From Bacteroidota bacterium (GTDB lineage: Bacteria; Bacteroidota; Bacteroidia; Bacteroidales; VadinHA17), in NCBI GenBank assembly GCA_011050615.1, contig DRFJ01000051.1, positions 62,001 through 126,000 of the forward strand: DNA of 64,000 nt, written 5' to 3'. Each line of letters begins with the position of its first letter. Position 1 is the first letter of the stretch. The position numbers and the translations under genes were made by a program. The notes under the pieces were generated by a model. The model was not told where the DNA came from. It did no database searches and saw only the letters and a list, made by a program, of their open reading frames with translations. Shown piece after piece: positions 1 through 8,384 of this stretch.

Positions 1-1096
1 TCTCCTTTGCCTCTTCTTCGGTATAGCCTACCGAAGCCACCCCGGGGCTGGTATAGGTACAGGCGGGTATATTATTATAATCGAGAGGTTCAACTTCTTT
101 ACCCGCTATCTTTTCAACACAGATAATACCTTCGGCTGATGCCACGTGTGCCAGTGCCGGACCATGTACTATATCTCCAATGGCGTAGACACCCTCGACA
201 TTTGTCCTGTAATATTCATCAACCATGATTTTGCCCTTTGCGGTTTTCACCCCTGCTTCCTCCAGCCCAAGGTCTTCGATATTGGTTTTCACACCCACTG
301 CCGACAGTACAATATCGGCTTCAATCTCCTCCACCCCCTTCTTTGTTTTAACGCTTGCAAGGCATTTTTCCCCGCTTGTGTCAACTTCTTCAACGCTTGA
401 AGATGTAAGTACCCTCATGCCGGCCTTCTTAAATGATCGTTCGAGCTGTCGTGACACTTCTTTATCTTCATTGGGCACCACTGCAGGAAGAAATTCCACC
501 AGTGTGACTTCTGTTCCTATAGAATTATAAAAATGTGCAAATTCACTGCCTATGGCCCCCGATCCAATCACTATCATCGAGCCTGGTTTCTCCCTGAGTG
601 TCATTGCTTCCCGGTAGCCTATCACTTTTTTCCCGTCGATTTTCACCTTTGGCAGTTCGCTGGCCCTGGCCCCTGTTGCAAGGATAATATGGTCAGCATT
701 GTATTCCTTTTTCCCTTCATCGTCAGTTACTTCCACCATTCCTTTTTTACCCAGTTTCGCATAGCCTTTTATTAATTCAATCTTATTCTTTTTAAACAGA
801 AACTGTACACCCCTGCTCATCCCCTCGGCAACCGATCTGCTTCTTTCAACCATTTTTCCGAGGTCTGGGAAGGCCTTCCCGTCGATGCTTACGCCATAGT
901 CCCCGGCATGTTTAACATAGTCATACACTTTTGCACTCTTAAGCAAAGATTTGGTGGGTATGCATCCCCAGTTGAGGCATACACCTCCCGGTTCAGCCTT
1001 TTCAACCACTGCCACATTCATTTTAAGCTGTGCAGCCCTTATTGCTGCCACATATCCTCCTGGACCGGAGCCTACTACAATTAAATCGTATTTCAT
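1..1096 (-). CDS. lpdA: Dihydrolipoyl dehydrogenase, C-terminus cut by window edge
   Basis: This is the E3 flavoprotein that re-oxidises lipoamide in 2-oxoacid dehydrogenase complexes and the glycine cleavage system, passing electrons to NAD+. The visible 365 residues start with MKYDLIVVGSGPGGY, where GSGPGG at 9-14 is the FAD Rossmann loop. The redox disulfide is C40/C45 in GGVCLNWGCIPTKS. A second dinucleotide loop (VIGSGAIGSEF) serves NAD, and the FAD-phosphate motif reads YAIGDIVHGPALAH. The dimerisation domain with the catalytic His-Glu pair lies beyond base 1. The ATG at 1096 is the only sensible start. Its glycine-cleavage partner gcvP is at 51-54 kb, so it is not in an operon with it here. 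Family assignment is firm; which complex it serves is not visible. Confidence 0.95.
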   Translation of the reverse strand, partial: MKYDLIVVGSGPGGYVAAIRAAQLKMNVAVVEKAEPGGVCLNWGCIPTKSLLKSAKVYDYVKHAGDYGVSIDGKAFPDLGKMVERSRSVAEGMSRGVQFLFKKNKIELIKGYAKLGKKGMVEVTDDEGKKEYNADHIILATGARASELPKVKIDGKKVIGYREAMTLREKPGSMIVIGSGAIGSEFAHFYNSIGTEVTLVEFLPAVVPNEDKEVSRQLERSFKKAGMRVLTSSSVEEVDTSGEKCLASVKTKKGVEEIEADIVLSAVGVKTNIEDLGLEEAGVKTAKGKIMVDEYYRTNVEGVYAIGDIVHGPALAHVASAEGIICVEKIAGKEVEPLDYNNIPACTYTSPGVASVGYTEEEAKE

Positions 1097-1144
1097 AATT
1101 CAGTTCTTACTTGTTAAATATTCTTTATTGTTCTTAATATCTTT

Positions 1145-1954
1145 TCATTCCCATCTCCTCCTTGTCACTATCCTGCTTATCACCCACAGAAGTACAAGTG
1201 TAAAAATTATTGTAGCCCCGGTGGGAATATTAAGATACCACGAGGCCACAAATCCGGACAGCATCCCGATAAAACCGGCTATTATTGAAATAATGATCAT
1301 TTTAGCGAAATTCCCCGTAAACAACAGAGCTATATTCGGAGGTATTGTAAGCAGCGAAAGCACGAGCACAACTCCTGCAATCCTGATATTTAATACTATA
1401 ACCAGTGACACCAGTATGATAAGCAAGTATTTGAACAGGTCAACCCGTGAAGAAAAGGTCCTGGCATAGCCCTCATCAAAGGCTACATACAATATTAAGC
1501 GGTAGTATCTCATAAAGAAGAACAAGAGGATAAGTGCCAGGATGGCCAGGGCAATCAGATCGGTATTGTGTATTGTGAGTATGCTGCCGAACAGGTAACT
1601 CATCAGGTCAGGTGTATACCCCGGCGTCAGGTAAACAAAGATTATCCCCAGAGCCATACCGAAGGCCCACAGAAAACCAATGGCTGAATCCTCACTCACC
1701 TTCTGCTTTGATGCCATATACTGTATACCCAGTGCCGATGCCACACCAAAACAGGCAGCCCCCAGGACCGGGCTCATGCCAATGAAATATGCTATTCCTA
1801 TGCCCCCGAAGCTTGAATGGGTTATGCCTCCGGAGAGGAAGACCATTTTTTTTGCAACTATATAGGATCCTGCGATGCCGGCTGTTATACTCCCGAACAA
1901 GACTGCCAGCAGGCTTTTAAACAAAAAATCATATTCAAAAAAGCTTGCAAACAT
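1145..1954 (-). CDS. znuB: Zinc/manganese ABC transporter permease (ZnuB family)
   Basis: Inner-membrane permease of a metal-type (ABC-3) uptake transporter. The 269 residues are almost entirely hydrophobic, with about eight predicted membrane segments. They include the family hallmarks GSITAGIAGSYIVAKKMVFLSG near the N-terminus and THSSFGGIGIAYF just after it. The length is typical of ZnuB/MntB. It lies 1 bp downstream of the ATPase gene and is last of three co-directional genes (substrate-binding lipoprotein, ATPase, permease). The zinc-versus-manganese choice cannot be settled from this subunit; the His-rich binding protein upstream favours zinc. I see no terminator between its stop and lpdA. 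Confidence 0.92.
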   Translation of the reverse strand: MFASFFEYDFLFKSLLAVLFGSITAGIAGSYIVAKKMVFLSGGITHSSFGGIGIAYFIGMSPVLGAACFGVASALGIQYMASKQKVSEDSAIGFLWAFGMALGIIFVYLTPGYTPDLMSYLFGSILTIHNTDLIALAILALILLFFFMRYYRLILYVAFDEGYARTFSSRVDLFKYLLIILVSLVIVLNIRIAGVVLVLSLLTIPPNIALLFTGNFAKMIIISIIAGFIGMLSGFVASWYLNIPTGATIIFTLVLLWVISRIVTRRRWE

Positions 1955-1955
1955 A

Positions 1956-2699
1956 TCAATGTCTTTTTAATACAGTGTGTGGTACATCCCCGTGGGCAAT
2001 CAACTGGATGGGACAATCATAGGCTTTCAACTGTTCGGTGGTAATACGTCCCGAATCGTGATAATGCAATTTACGGTTCACACAGGCAAAACTCTTAACA
2101 TAGGTTGATATTGTCCCGACATCATGTGATACCATCATTATTGTTACAGTTTCATTCAGATCCTTCAATATCTCGTAAAATCCCTGTTCAAAGCTGGTAT
2201 CTACGAAATTGCCTGGTTCATCCAGGAGTAATAATTTTGGTGACCCGATAAGTGCCCGGCACAGATATGCCCTCTGTAATTCACCTCCTGAAAGCTTATT
2301 AAGCGATTTATTGCTTAAATGGTGGATACCAAGTTCCTGAAGCACATAATCCGCTTTTTTCCTGTCTTCACTGCTCATCCGTGCGCTATGGCCCTTGATT
2401 ATCATCAGTCCTGATAAAACCACATCTTTAACTGACACCGGGAAGTTAATATCACCTTCAGCTATCTGCGGCAGGTAACCTATCCTGTTCTTCTTTAGCT
2501 TTTCCCTGTTATATACCACCTCACCCGCTGTGGGCTTTATCAATCCCAGTATTACTTTCAGGAGGGTTGTCTTACCTCCCCCGTTAGGGCCGATAACCCC
2601 GATAAAGTCTCCCTCCCTGATGCTGAAGTTGACATTTTCGAGCACAGGATCACCATTATAGGATGCGCTTATGTTTTTCAGCTCAATTAGTGTTGACAT
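1956..2699 (-). CDS. znuC: Zinc/manganese ABC transporter ATP-binding protein (ZnuC family)
   Basis: Cytoplasmic ATPase that powers the metal importer. In 247 residues one sees Walker A GPNGGGKTT (37-45), the Q-loop Gln78, the signature LSGGE (136-140), Walker B LLLLDEP (156-162) and a switch His in MMVSHDVG. The C-terminal tail ends in a His-containing stretch (HGDVPHTVLKRH), common in metal-type ATPases. It sits 7 bp after the binding-protein gene and 1 bp before the permease gene, so the three are very probably co-transcribed. Confidence 0.94.
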   Translation of the reverse strand: MSTLIELKNISASYNGDPVLENVNFSIREGDFIGVIGPNGGGKTTLLKVILGLIKPTAGEVVYNREKLKKNRIGYLPQIAEGDINFPVSVKDVVLSGLMIIKGHSARMSSEDRKKADYVLQELGIHHLSNKSLNKLSGGELQRAYLCRALIGSPKLLLLDEPGNFVDTSFEQGFYEILKDLNETVTIMMVSHDVGTISTYVKSFACVNRKLHYHDSGRITTEQLKAYDCPIQLIAHGDVPHTVLKRH

Positions 2700-2706
2700 A
2701 ATTTAA

Positions 2707-3579
2707 TTAATTATTCTGTTTCCCGCTTATATTCTCAGCTATATCCTTAACCGATTGGAGCCAGTCCCTTCCAAGGGGATCAATTACAACCGTTTCGGCC
2801 CCAATTTCTTTTCCAATAATATCAGCATTTTTTCTGTCAAATTCACGCTGTACAAATATTGCCCTTATATTTTTTTCCTTTCCCTCATCAATAAGCTTCT
2901 TAAGTTCCGATGGCGATGGTTCCTTGCCCTCTGTTTCAACCGGTATCTGGTCAAGTCCGTAATCAAAGGCCAGGTAAGTTAATGAAGGGTGGTATATCAT
3001 AAACGCCTTATTGCCGGCATCGCTGAACAATGTCTTCAGGTAATCATCCGCTTCCTTTATTATGCTGACAAGCCTGAGATAGTTTGTGTTGTATGTTTCA
3101 GTATTTTCCGGGTCATTTGCCACCAGGAAATCTTTTATTTCTCCTGCCATGATCAGGGCACGCTGAGGAGAAAGCCAGAAATGCGGATCAACCCCTGTAT
3201 AATGAGTAATATCACCATGCCTGTGGCTGTCGGCAGCTATCAGTTCCTGCGATTCAGCAAGTCGCAGAACCTTCAACTCTTCGTTCAGACCCCTAATCCT
3301 GTCCATCCATGCCATCTCAAACCCAAGATAACCATTTATTATCATAAGGTCTGAATTATTTATGCCCCTTATTACTGCAGGCGGAGGCTCATAGGTAGCC
3401 GGGCTGGCACCGGGCGGAACAATGACATTTATACTGTAAATATCGCCTGCAACAGTCTCAGTAAAGAATCTGAAAGGCTCAATGCTTACCGTTATTACCT
3501 TTAATTCCCGGTCACCGGTTTCAGTCTTACATCCCCACAGGAAAAAAGTAAAAAGAATAAGGATAAATAGACGTTTCAT
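2707..3579 (-). CDS. znuA: Zinc ABC transporter substrate-binding lipoprotein (ZnuA family)
   Basis: Periplasmic metal-capture lipoprotein of the znu operon. The ATG at 3579 is preferred over the longer frame beginning at 3678, because it opens directly with a lipoprotein signal, MKRLFILILFTFFLWGC, with Cys17 as the lipidated residue. The 290-residue product has the cluster A-I features: a loop DSHRHGDITHYTG rich in His, then VDPHFWLSP, then a late YHPSLTYLAFDYGL. These supply the usual metal-binding histidines. The His-rich loop is characteristic of zinc-type rather than manganese-type receptors. A TAAATTTG box 19-26 nt upstream of the ATG is the likely promoter. Confidence 0.92.
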   Translation of the reverse strand: MKRLFILILFTFFLWGCKTETGDRELKVITVSIEPFRFFTETVAGDIYSINVIVPPGASPATYEPPPAVIRGINNSDLMIINGYLGFEMAWMDRIRGLNEELKVLRLAESQELIAADSHRHGDITHYTGVDPHFWLSPQRALIMAGEIKDFLVANDPENTETYNTNYLRLVSIIKEADDYLKTLFSDAGNKAFMIYHPSLTYLAFDYGLDQIPVETEGKEPSPSELKKLIDEGKEKNIRAIFVQREFDRKNADIIGKEIGAETVVIDPLGRDWLQSVKDIAENISGKQNN

Positions 3580-3597
3580 CTGAATTGCTTTATAAGA

Positions 3598-3605
3598 CAA
3601 ATTTA
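3598..3605 (-). promoter_or_regulatory. Predicted -7 box of znuA promoter
   Basis: On the minus strand this reads TAAATTTG, a full match to the Bacteroidota -7 element TAnnTTTG, and it lies 19-26 nt before the znuA ATG. A CTTG 21 nt further upstream could be the -33 element. No convincing Zur-type palindrome was found around it. Confidence 0.5.
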
Positions 3606-3860
3606 ATATATAACAACACAATCCGCCAAGTGTTGCGTATTTATATTTTAGGGGTGAGTGCTGTGAGCTCGGCGGCAAATGGGCACGAGTCTGAAGACTT
3701 GCTCCAGCGAAGGCGGAGCCTTAGCCTCAGCTTTACCCTCAGCCTAACAGATAAATGTTAATTATCCTTAAATCCCAACAAAGCATCCCTGGTAAAATCG
3801 AACTTTGCAATTTACTTGCTAAATTGTGATCTCAAAAAAATCAATAAAAATCATTTTAAT
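3606..3860. other. Intergenic region between znuA and the M14 pair, no gene seen
   Basis: With the chosen starts, about 280 bases separate the divergent znuA and M14-like genes. They contain no convincing reading frame or RNA gene. Around 3655-3740 there is a G+C-richer patch with short dyads (for example AGTCtgaaGACT). It has weak resemblance to the GTGAGCTCG stretch of the leader repeats at 8.2 and 14.5 kb. I see no strong promoter for the plus-strand gene. Confidence 0.5.
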
Positions 3861-5516
3861 ATGAAAATAATCATTAAGTCCCTTATCCTGTCTCTTTTAA
3901 TATTCTTTACAGGAGAAGAGATAGCCTTTACACAGGCAAAATACCATGAGCCCGGGGAAATAAACAATATCCTTGGTGATCTGAACAAATCATATCCTGG
4001 CTTAACCAGGCTCGAAACGATTGGCAGGACATATTCCGGAAAAGATATCAAGGCCTTATCCATAGGTTCAGGCGACATTGATACCAGGCCGGGTATAGCT
4101 GTTATTGGAGGCATTGACGGAAGATATGCTGCCGGAAGGGAGATAGCTCTGGGTTTTGCCGGGCGACTTTTGAAGAACTCCGGGAACGATGAAATCAAAG
4201 ACCTTCTGGGAAGGGTCAGTTTTTATGTTATACCAGATGCCAGTCCGGATGCAATTTCTGGTTTCTTCTCGAAACCCATGGCTGAAAGGCTGATTAATGC
4301 CAATCCAACCGATAATGACAGGGACTTCACAATTGATGAAGACCCCTGTGAAGATCTCAACGGTGATGGATTTATCTCATTGATGAGAATTAAGGATCCG
4401 ACAGGCTCTTACATAATTGATCCCGACGATGAGCGACTCCTCAGGAAGGCTGATCTGTCAAAGGGAGAACAGGGAAGCTGGATTGTGTATACAGAAGGTA
4501 CAGACAATGACAGTGACGGCAAATTCAATGAAGACAGCCAGGGAGGGGTGAATTTCAACAATAACTTCAGTTTTGAATACGAGGAATTTGGTGAAAATGC
4601 CGGCATACATGCTGCTTCAGAAAAAGAATCAAGGGCGGTGGCTGATTTCCTCTATGATCATTTTAATATATTCGCGGTCTTTTCATTCGGCCCCCAGGAT
4701 AACCTGGGACAGCCGTTCAAGCCCGGAAGACAGTCACAGGAAACCCAGGAGCCTGATCCCGGCCAATGGCGGAGAAGGTCAAGGAAGATAAAAAACATAC
4801 TCCCTGAAGACAGTGAACAAAATGCCCTGCTCTCCGGAAAATATCTTGAACTAACAGGATATAAGGGCTCTCCCGGATTTACCCGTGAACCCGGTAACTT
4901 CATGGAATGGGCTTACTATCACTACGGAAGATACAGCTACTCAACACCCGGATGGTGGATCCAGGCTGAAAAGGGAATGTCGCCGGAAGCTGCCTTCCTT
5001 AAATATGCTTCTGAAAATATTGAAGAAGATGTCTTTATTGAATGGCAGGAAATAGATCATCCTGACTTCCCCGGGAAAACAGTTGAAGTAGGTGGCATAA
5101 AACCTTTTGCACTGTATAACCCTCCTGAGCATCTCCTCGGTGAGGTAATTGAATCAAACTATCAGTTCCTTGTCGAAGCGGCTAAATTACGTCCTGAACT
5201 TGAACTGCTGGATTTAAAAACGGAGAAACTCGAAAAGAACCTGCACAGGATTACAGTCAGCCTCCATAATAAAGGAATATTTGCCACGGCAAGCCAGCTC
5301 GGTGACCAGGTTAAGTGGGTAAGAAAAATAAAAGTCGAGATAAAGTCTGACTCTGACTTCAGGCTGCTGAGCGGGAAAAAAATTGAAATAAGTGAAAGGC
5401 TTAAAGCTGATGAATCACGTGAATACAGCTGGTTGATAAACGGCAGCGGCGATTTTACAATATCAGCCGGTGCTGTCATTTGCGGAATGGATGAGATCAG
5501 TTTCACTGTCCGGTAA
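3861..5516 (+). CDS. Secreted M14 carboxypeptidase-like protein with lost zinc ligands
   Basis: This is a paralogue of the adjacent M14 peptidase (5537-7258), matching it over the whole length. The ATG at 3861 gives a signal peptide (MKIIIKSLILSLLIFF) and a 551-residue product; the frame is open back to 3816 without another good start. At the M14 zinc motif HxxE it reads IDGRY, so His is Asp86 and Glu is Tyr89. The third ligand position (SYHNSGG in the partner) reads SFGPQDN, so His is Gly277. The substrate-binding Asn-Arg pair is Asn-Asn. The Glu of VEVGG is kept. Two Asp-rich DxDxDG-like stretches, possibly calcium-binding, are conserved. By inference it is a non-catalytic or altered M14 fold acting outside the cytoplasm, perhaps with its partner. 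The 20-bp gap suggests an operon. Confidence 0.82.
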   Translation: MKIIIKSLILSLLIFFTGEEIAFTQAKYHEPGEINNILGDLNKSYPGLTRLETIGRTYSGKDIKALSIGSGDIDTRPGIAVIGGIDGRYAAGREIALGFAGRLLKNSGNDEIKDLLGRVSFYVIPDASPDAISGFFSKPMAERLINANPTDNDRDFTIDEDPCEDLNGDGFISLMRIKDPTGSYIIDPDDERLLRKADLSKGEQGSWIVYTEGTDNDSDGKFNEDSQGGVNFNNNFSFEYEEFGENAGIHAASEKESRAVADFLYDHFNIFAVFSFGPQDNLGQPFKPGRQSQETQEPDPGQWRRRSRKIKNILPEDSEQNALLSGKYLELTGYKGSPGFTREPGNFMEWAYYHYGRYSYSTPGWWIQAEKGMSPEAAFLKYASENIEEDVFIEWQEIDHPDFPGKTVEVGGIKPFALYNPPEHLLGEVIESNYQFLVEAAKLRPELELLDLKTEKLEKNLHRITVSLHNKGIFATASQLGDQVKWVRKIKVEIKSDSDFRLLSGKKIEISERLKADESREYSWLINGSGDFTISAGAVICGMDEISFTVR

Positions 5517-5536
5517 CAAAAGAAAAATATAAAGTC

Positions 5537-7258
5537 ATGTATAAAATGCAAAGATCAATAATAATCATATTGTCATTTCTGATGACAATATCATTGCAGG
5601 CCCAGAAAGATGAAAGGTTCTTCAAGGCCGCAGGCACACCGGTAAATCCTAAAGTCAGCGCAAGCTGGAACAAGTATTATACCTATTCAGGTATTAAAGA
5701 CCTGTGCGAGAGGCTGGTAACAGCTTATCCCGACCTGGTAAAGATGGAATCAGCAGGTAAATCATATGAAGGTCGTGATATTATAGCCCTCACCGTAACA
5801 AACCACAAAAACCAGGACCCTGATCATAAACCCGGATATTATATCGACGGTAATATACATTCCAACGAGATCCAGGGTACCGAAATGGCATTGTATGCAG
5901 CATGGTACCTGGCAGAGATGTATGATGAGAATGATTTCATACGTGAGTTGCTGGATGATAAGGTGTTTTATATTATTCCTACCATAAACCCCGATGCAAG
6001 GGAGAACTTTATGCACGAAGCCAATACAGGCAGCTCACCCCGGTCAGGGATGGTGCCCAGGGATGATGACCGGGACGGCCTGGTTGACGAAGACGGATTT
6101 GACGACATAAACGGTGACGGGATTATTTCAATGATGCGCCGGAAGAATCCGTATGGGGAATATAAAGCCGATCCCTCCGACCCCAGGCATATGATACGTG
6201 TTGAGCCCGGAGAAAAAGGAGAATACGAAATGCTGGGTTATGAAGGAATCGATAATGACGGGGACGGTGAAGTGAATGAAGACAGGCAGGGCTCTTACGA
6301 TCCCAATCGTGACTGGGGATATAACTGGGAACCTGATTATGTCCAGAGAGGAGCCGATAAGTACCCTTTCAGCTTTCCCGAAAACCAGGCTGTTCGCGAT
6401 TTCGGGATAAAACATAAAAATATAGCAGGTGCTCAGAGTTACCACAACTCCGGGGGAATGGTCCTAAGAGGTCCCTCAATTGAAAATGGTGGTTCGGAAG
6501 TCTATTCAAGAGAAGATGAAAGGGTAATTAATGCCATTGGAGAGATGGGTGAGACAATTATACCGGGATACCGTTTCCTTACCATATGGAAAGACATGTA
6601 TACTGTATATGGTGGCGAGGTTGACTGGTGGTATGGCTTTATGGGAACCTTTGTTTATTCCAACGAACTGTGGACCAGTCATCTTATGTTCCACGATGAC
6701 AGCCGGGACAGTTATAAATTTGACAAACTGCTCCTGTTTGAAGATGCCTTTATCCCGTGGGAAGAATATGATCATCCTGTATACGGCAAGGTTGAGATAG
6801 GCGGCTTTGATAAAAATTTTGGAAGAATACACCCGGGCTTTCTCCTGGAATCAGATGCACACCGCAATACTGCTTTCTGCTTTTATCATGCTTACCAGAC
6901 ACCCAGGCTTGTGGTAAGGGATATCAAGGTAAAAGATATGCAGGGATCACTAAAGCAGGTAACGGCAACCATTGCCAATCTCAGGATGATGCCAACTCAT
7001 TCAGGACAGAATATAAAGTACAAAATAGATCCCCCCGACTATATTTACCTTGACGGCGGAGAGGTCGTAGCCAGTATGATAGTGCTTGACGAGGATAATA
7101 ATTTATGCGAAGAACAGGAACACAACCCTCAGCGCATAGAGATCCAAAACATCCCCGGCAACAGCTCGGTAAAGGTAAGATGGATTGTTAAAGGGGGCAC
7201 TAAGTACACTGTCCGTGTCGAAAGCGTAAAAGGAGGGTATACCTCTGGCACGAATTAA
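5537..7258 (+). CDS. Secreted M14-family zinc carboxypeptidase
   Basis: Zinc carboxypeptidase-type hydrolase, exported by an N-terminal signal (IIIILSFLMTISLQAQ). Residue numbers count from 5537; an in-frame ATG at 5546 is an equally possible start. The metal site is intact: H108 and E111 in GNIHSNEIQG and H303 in AQSYHNSGG. N257-R258 match the pair that binds the substrate carboxylate in carboxypeptidase A, and E420 in VEIGG is the expected catalytic Glu. Two inserted Asp-rich segments (DDDRDGLVDEDG and DNDGDGEVNED) look like calcium-binding thrombospondin-type-3 or EF-hand-like loops. The C-terminal ~120 residues form a beta domain of unknown role. Substrate is not predictable. It follows the degenerate paralogue by 20 bp and ends before a strong hairpin. 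Confidence 0.9.
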   Translation: MYKMQRSIIIILSFLMTISLQAQKDERFFKAAGTPVNPKVSASWNKYYTYSGIKDLCERLVTAYPDLVKMESAGKSYEGRDIIALTVTNHKNQDPDHKPGYYIDGNIHSNEIQGTEMALYAAWYLAEMYDENDFIRELLDDKVFYIIPTINPDARENFMHEANTGSSPRSGMVPRDDDRDGLVDEDGFDDINGDGIISMMRRKNPYGEYKADPSDPRHMIRVEPGEKGEYEMLGYEGIDNDGDGEVNEDRQGSYDPNRDWGYNWEPDYVQRGADKYPFSFPENQAVRDFGIKHKNIAGAQSYHNSGGMVLRGPSIENGGSEVYSREDERVINAIGEMGETIIPGYRFLTIWKDMYTVYGGEVDWWYGFMGTFVYSNELWTSHLMFHDDSRDSYKFDKLLLFEDAFIPWEEYDHPVYGKVEIGGFDKNFGRIHPGFLLESDAHRNTAFCFYHAYQTPRLVVRDIKVKDMQGSLKQVTATIANLRMMPTHSGQNIKYKIDPPDYIYLDGGEVVASMIVLDEDNNLCEEQEHNPQRIEIQNIPGNSSVKVRWIVKGGTKYTVRVESVKGGYTSGTN

Positions 7259-7270
7259 TTGTTGAATTGT

Positions 7271-7297
7271 CCCGAAAAAGCACAAGGCTTTTTCGGG
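7271..7297 (+). terminator. Stem-loop after the M14 operon
   Basis: CCCGAAAAAGC and GCTTTTTCGGG form a perfect 11-bp stem around ACAAG, 13 nt after the M14 stop codon. There is no long T-run after the right arm, but the arm itself carries T5. It probably acts as a terminator or 3'-end stabiliser. Confidence 0.6.
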
Positions 7298-7305
7298 GAT
7301 CCTCG

Positions 7306-7338
7306 AAATTCTAATTCGCCATTCCGGCGAAAGAATTT
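7306..7338. repeat. Inverted repeat between convergent genes
   Basis: AAATTCT and AGAATTT (outer arms) and TTCGCC and GGCGAA (inner arms) form a 13-bp stem with a 2-nt bulge and the loop ATTCC. It lies directly after the terminator-like stem of the M14 operon. A third dyad, CCCCTTT-c-AAAGGGG, occurs at 7420-7434. Function is unknown. Confidence 0.5.
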
Positions 7339-7437
7339 TGGGACTGAGGCTAAGGTTTATTCACTACCTCCGGCGGTATTTGGTTTCGTGATTGACTCAC
7401 CTTTCATTACATCCCCCAACCCCTTTCAAAGGGGGAT

Positions 7438-7470
7438 CAAAAAAAGGCTCCGGTGAGGGAGCCTAAAAAA
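7438..7470 (-). terminator. Rho-independent terminator of the secreted coiled-coil gene
   Basis: On the minus strand GGCTCC-CTCACC-GGAGCC is followed by seven T residues, 24 nt after the stop codon of the gene at 7494-8129. A-runs on both sides (A7 and A6 on the plus strand) mean it could work in both directions. Confidence 0.8.
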
Positions 7471-7493
7471 CGAGTCAGGTAAAAAAGTATATA

Positions 7494-8129
7494 TTAAAAG
7501 CTCCTCAGTGAGAGCCTGAAGGTGCCTGTAGCGTCCCTGGCGGTGACTTTAAAGCCCCATTCTCCTGCTTTGGTGCTGTTCTCCTCATCTATGCTGAACG
7601 ACTTTGACCAGTTAACCGAACCGTATTCATCAATCAGCACCTCGGTGTATTTCTTCCCTGATGGCATAGTGATCACTATCTGTATCTCACCCTCATCGCA
7701 CATGCCGCTGACATTGATGGATGCTCTTTTTGCATTTTCCTCAATCTCGAATTTCAGCTCTTTTGTAAAACTCGCCTCCTTTACAACTTTCGAGAACTGC
7801 AGGCTGCTTGAATTCTGCGAGCCTCCCATGAAATAAATACCTTCCAGGTCTGTAGTACCTGCTGTAAAAATTCCGGGCGTTTCAGCAACTCTCCATTGTT
7901 CCCTGTACGCATCACGTGCCTTCCGCACCGCTTTGTCCAGCTCGTCTCGACGTATAGTAATCCTATCCCTTCCTTCCTGTGCTTTCTCCTGTGCCTCCAA
8001 TTTCTTTTCAAGGATTAGCTGCTCCTGCTTTTTCTTCTCCTCCTCTTCCTTCGTCTGGGCATAGGTTGTGATACTGCCCATGGCCATGAGGAAAGAGGCA
8101 ATCATTAATATGGTAAGCTTTCTTTTCAT
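7494..8129 (-). CDS. Exported protein with coiled-coil N-terminus, unknown function
   Basis: I do not recognise a named family. The 211-residue product begins with a signal peptide (MKRKLTILMIASFLMAMGSITTYAQ). A strongly charged Glu/Lys/Gln-rich helix follows at about 26-85, likely a coiled coil. The rest, about 90-211, alternates hydrophobic and polar residues like a beta-sandwich and ends SLRSF, a hydrophobic-aromatic C-terminus seen in many outer-membrane-associated proteins. A periplasmic or surface structural role is only a guess. It is monocistronic: terminator just downstream and a leader of more than 100 bp upstream that is nearly the same as the leader of the TlpA-like gene at 13365-14465. 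Confidence 0.7.
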   Translation of the reverse strand: MKRKLTILMIASFLMAMGSITTYAQTKEEEEKKKQEQLILEKKLEAQEKAQEGRDRITIRRDELDKAVRKARDAYREQWRVAETPGIFTAGTTDLEGIYFMGGSQNSSSLQFSKVVKEASFTKELKFEIEENAKRASINVSGMCDEGEIQIVITMPSGKKYTEVLIDEYGSVNWSKSFSIDEENSTKAGEWGFKVTARDATGTFRLSLRSF

Positions 8130-8144
8130 GTCATTTAATTTTTT

Positions 8145-8256
8145 ATTCGTTTAAAATTTTATAATTAACTGAATATAACTTAATTAAAAATTTGAGAACA
8201 AATGCAAGCGGTTACTCACAGTAAAACTGTTCGTGAGCTTGCTGTGCTCGTTTCAT
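8145..8256 (-). repeat. Leader repeat, copy A
   Basis: About 110 bp directly upstream of the gene at 7494-8129. It is about 90 percent identical by eye to 14464-14565 plus 14635-14644. It includes a hairpin-forming core CTCACAGTAAAACTGTTCGT followed by GAG (arms CTCAC/GTGAG and ACAG/CTGT). Both copies lie in the same orientation just before a minus-strand start codon, so they are probably duplicated 5' leader or promoter DNA. Confidence 0.8.
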
Positions 8257-8354
8257 TAGTAATCATATGTCAAATTTAAGTACAAAAGTGCCCCGATTTT
8301 GTTAACACCGGGTTAAAGCAGGGTTAAAGGCTCCTGAGCTGTCTTATAAATAGT

Positions 8355-8362
8355 TAAATTTG
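8355..8362 (+). promoter_or_regulatory. Predicted -7 box of the two-component operon
   Basis: TAAATTTG matches TAnnTTTG exactly and lies 22-30 nt before the histidine kinase ATG at 8385. This predicts a short leader of under 20 nt. No clear -33 TTTG is visible. Confidence 0.45.
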
Positions 8363-8384
8363 ATCCGGTGTAAATAAACTTAGC

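Noticed and set aside
3580-3660. Zur operator upstream of znuA
   Set aside because: Only AT-rich partial symmetry was found around the -7 box; no palindrome is good enough to call.
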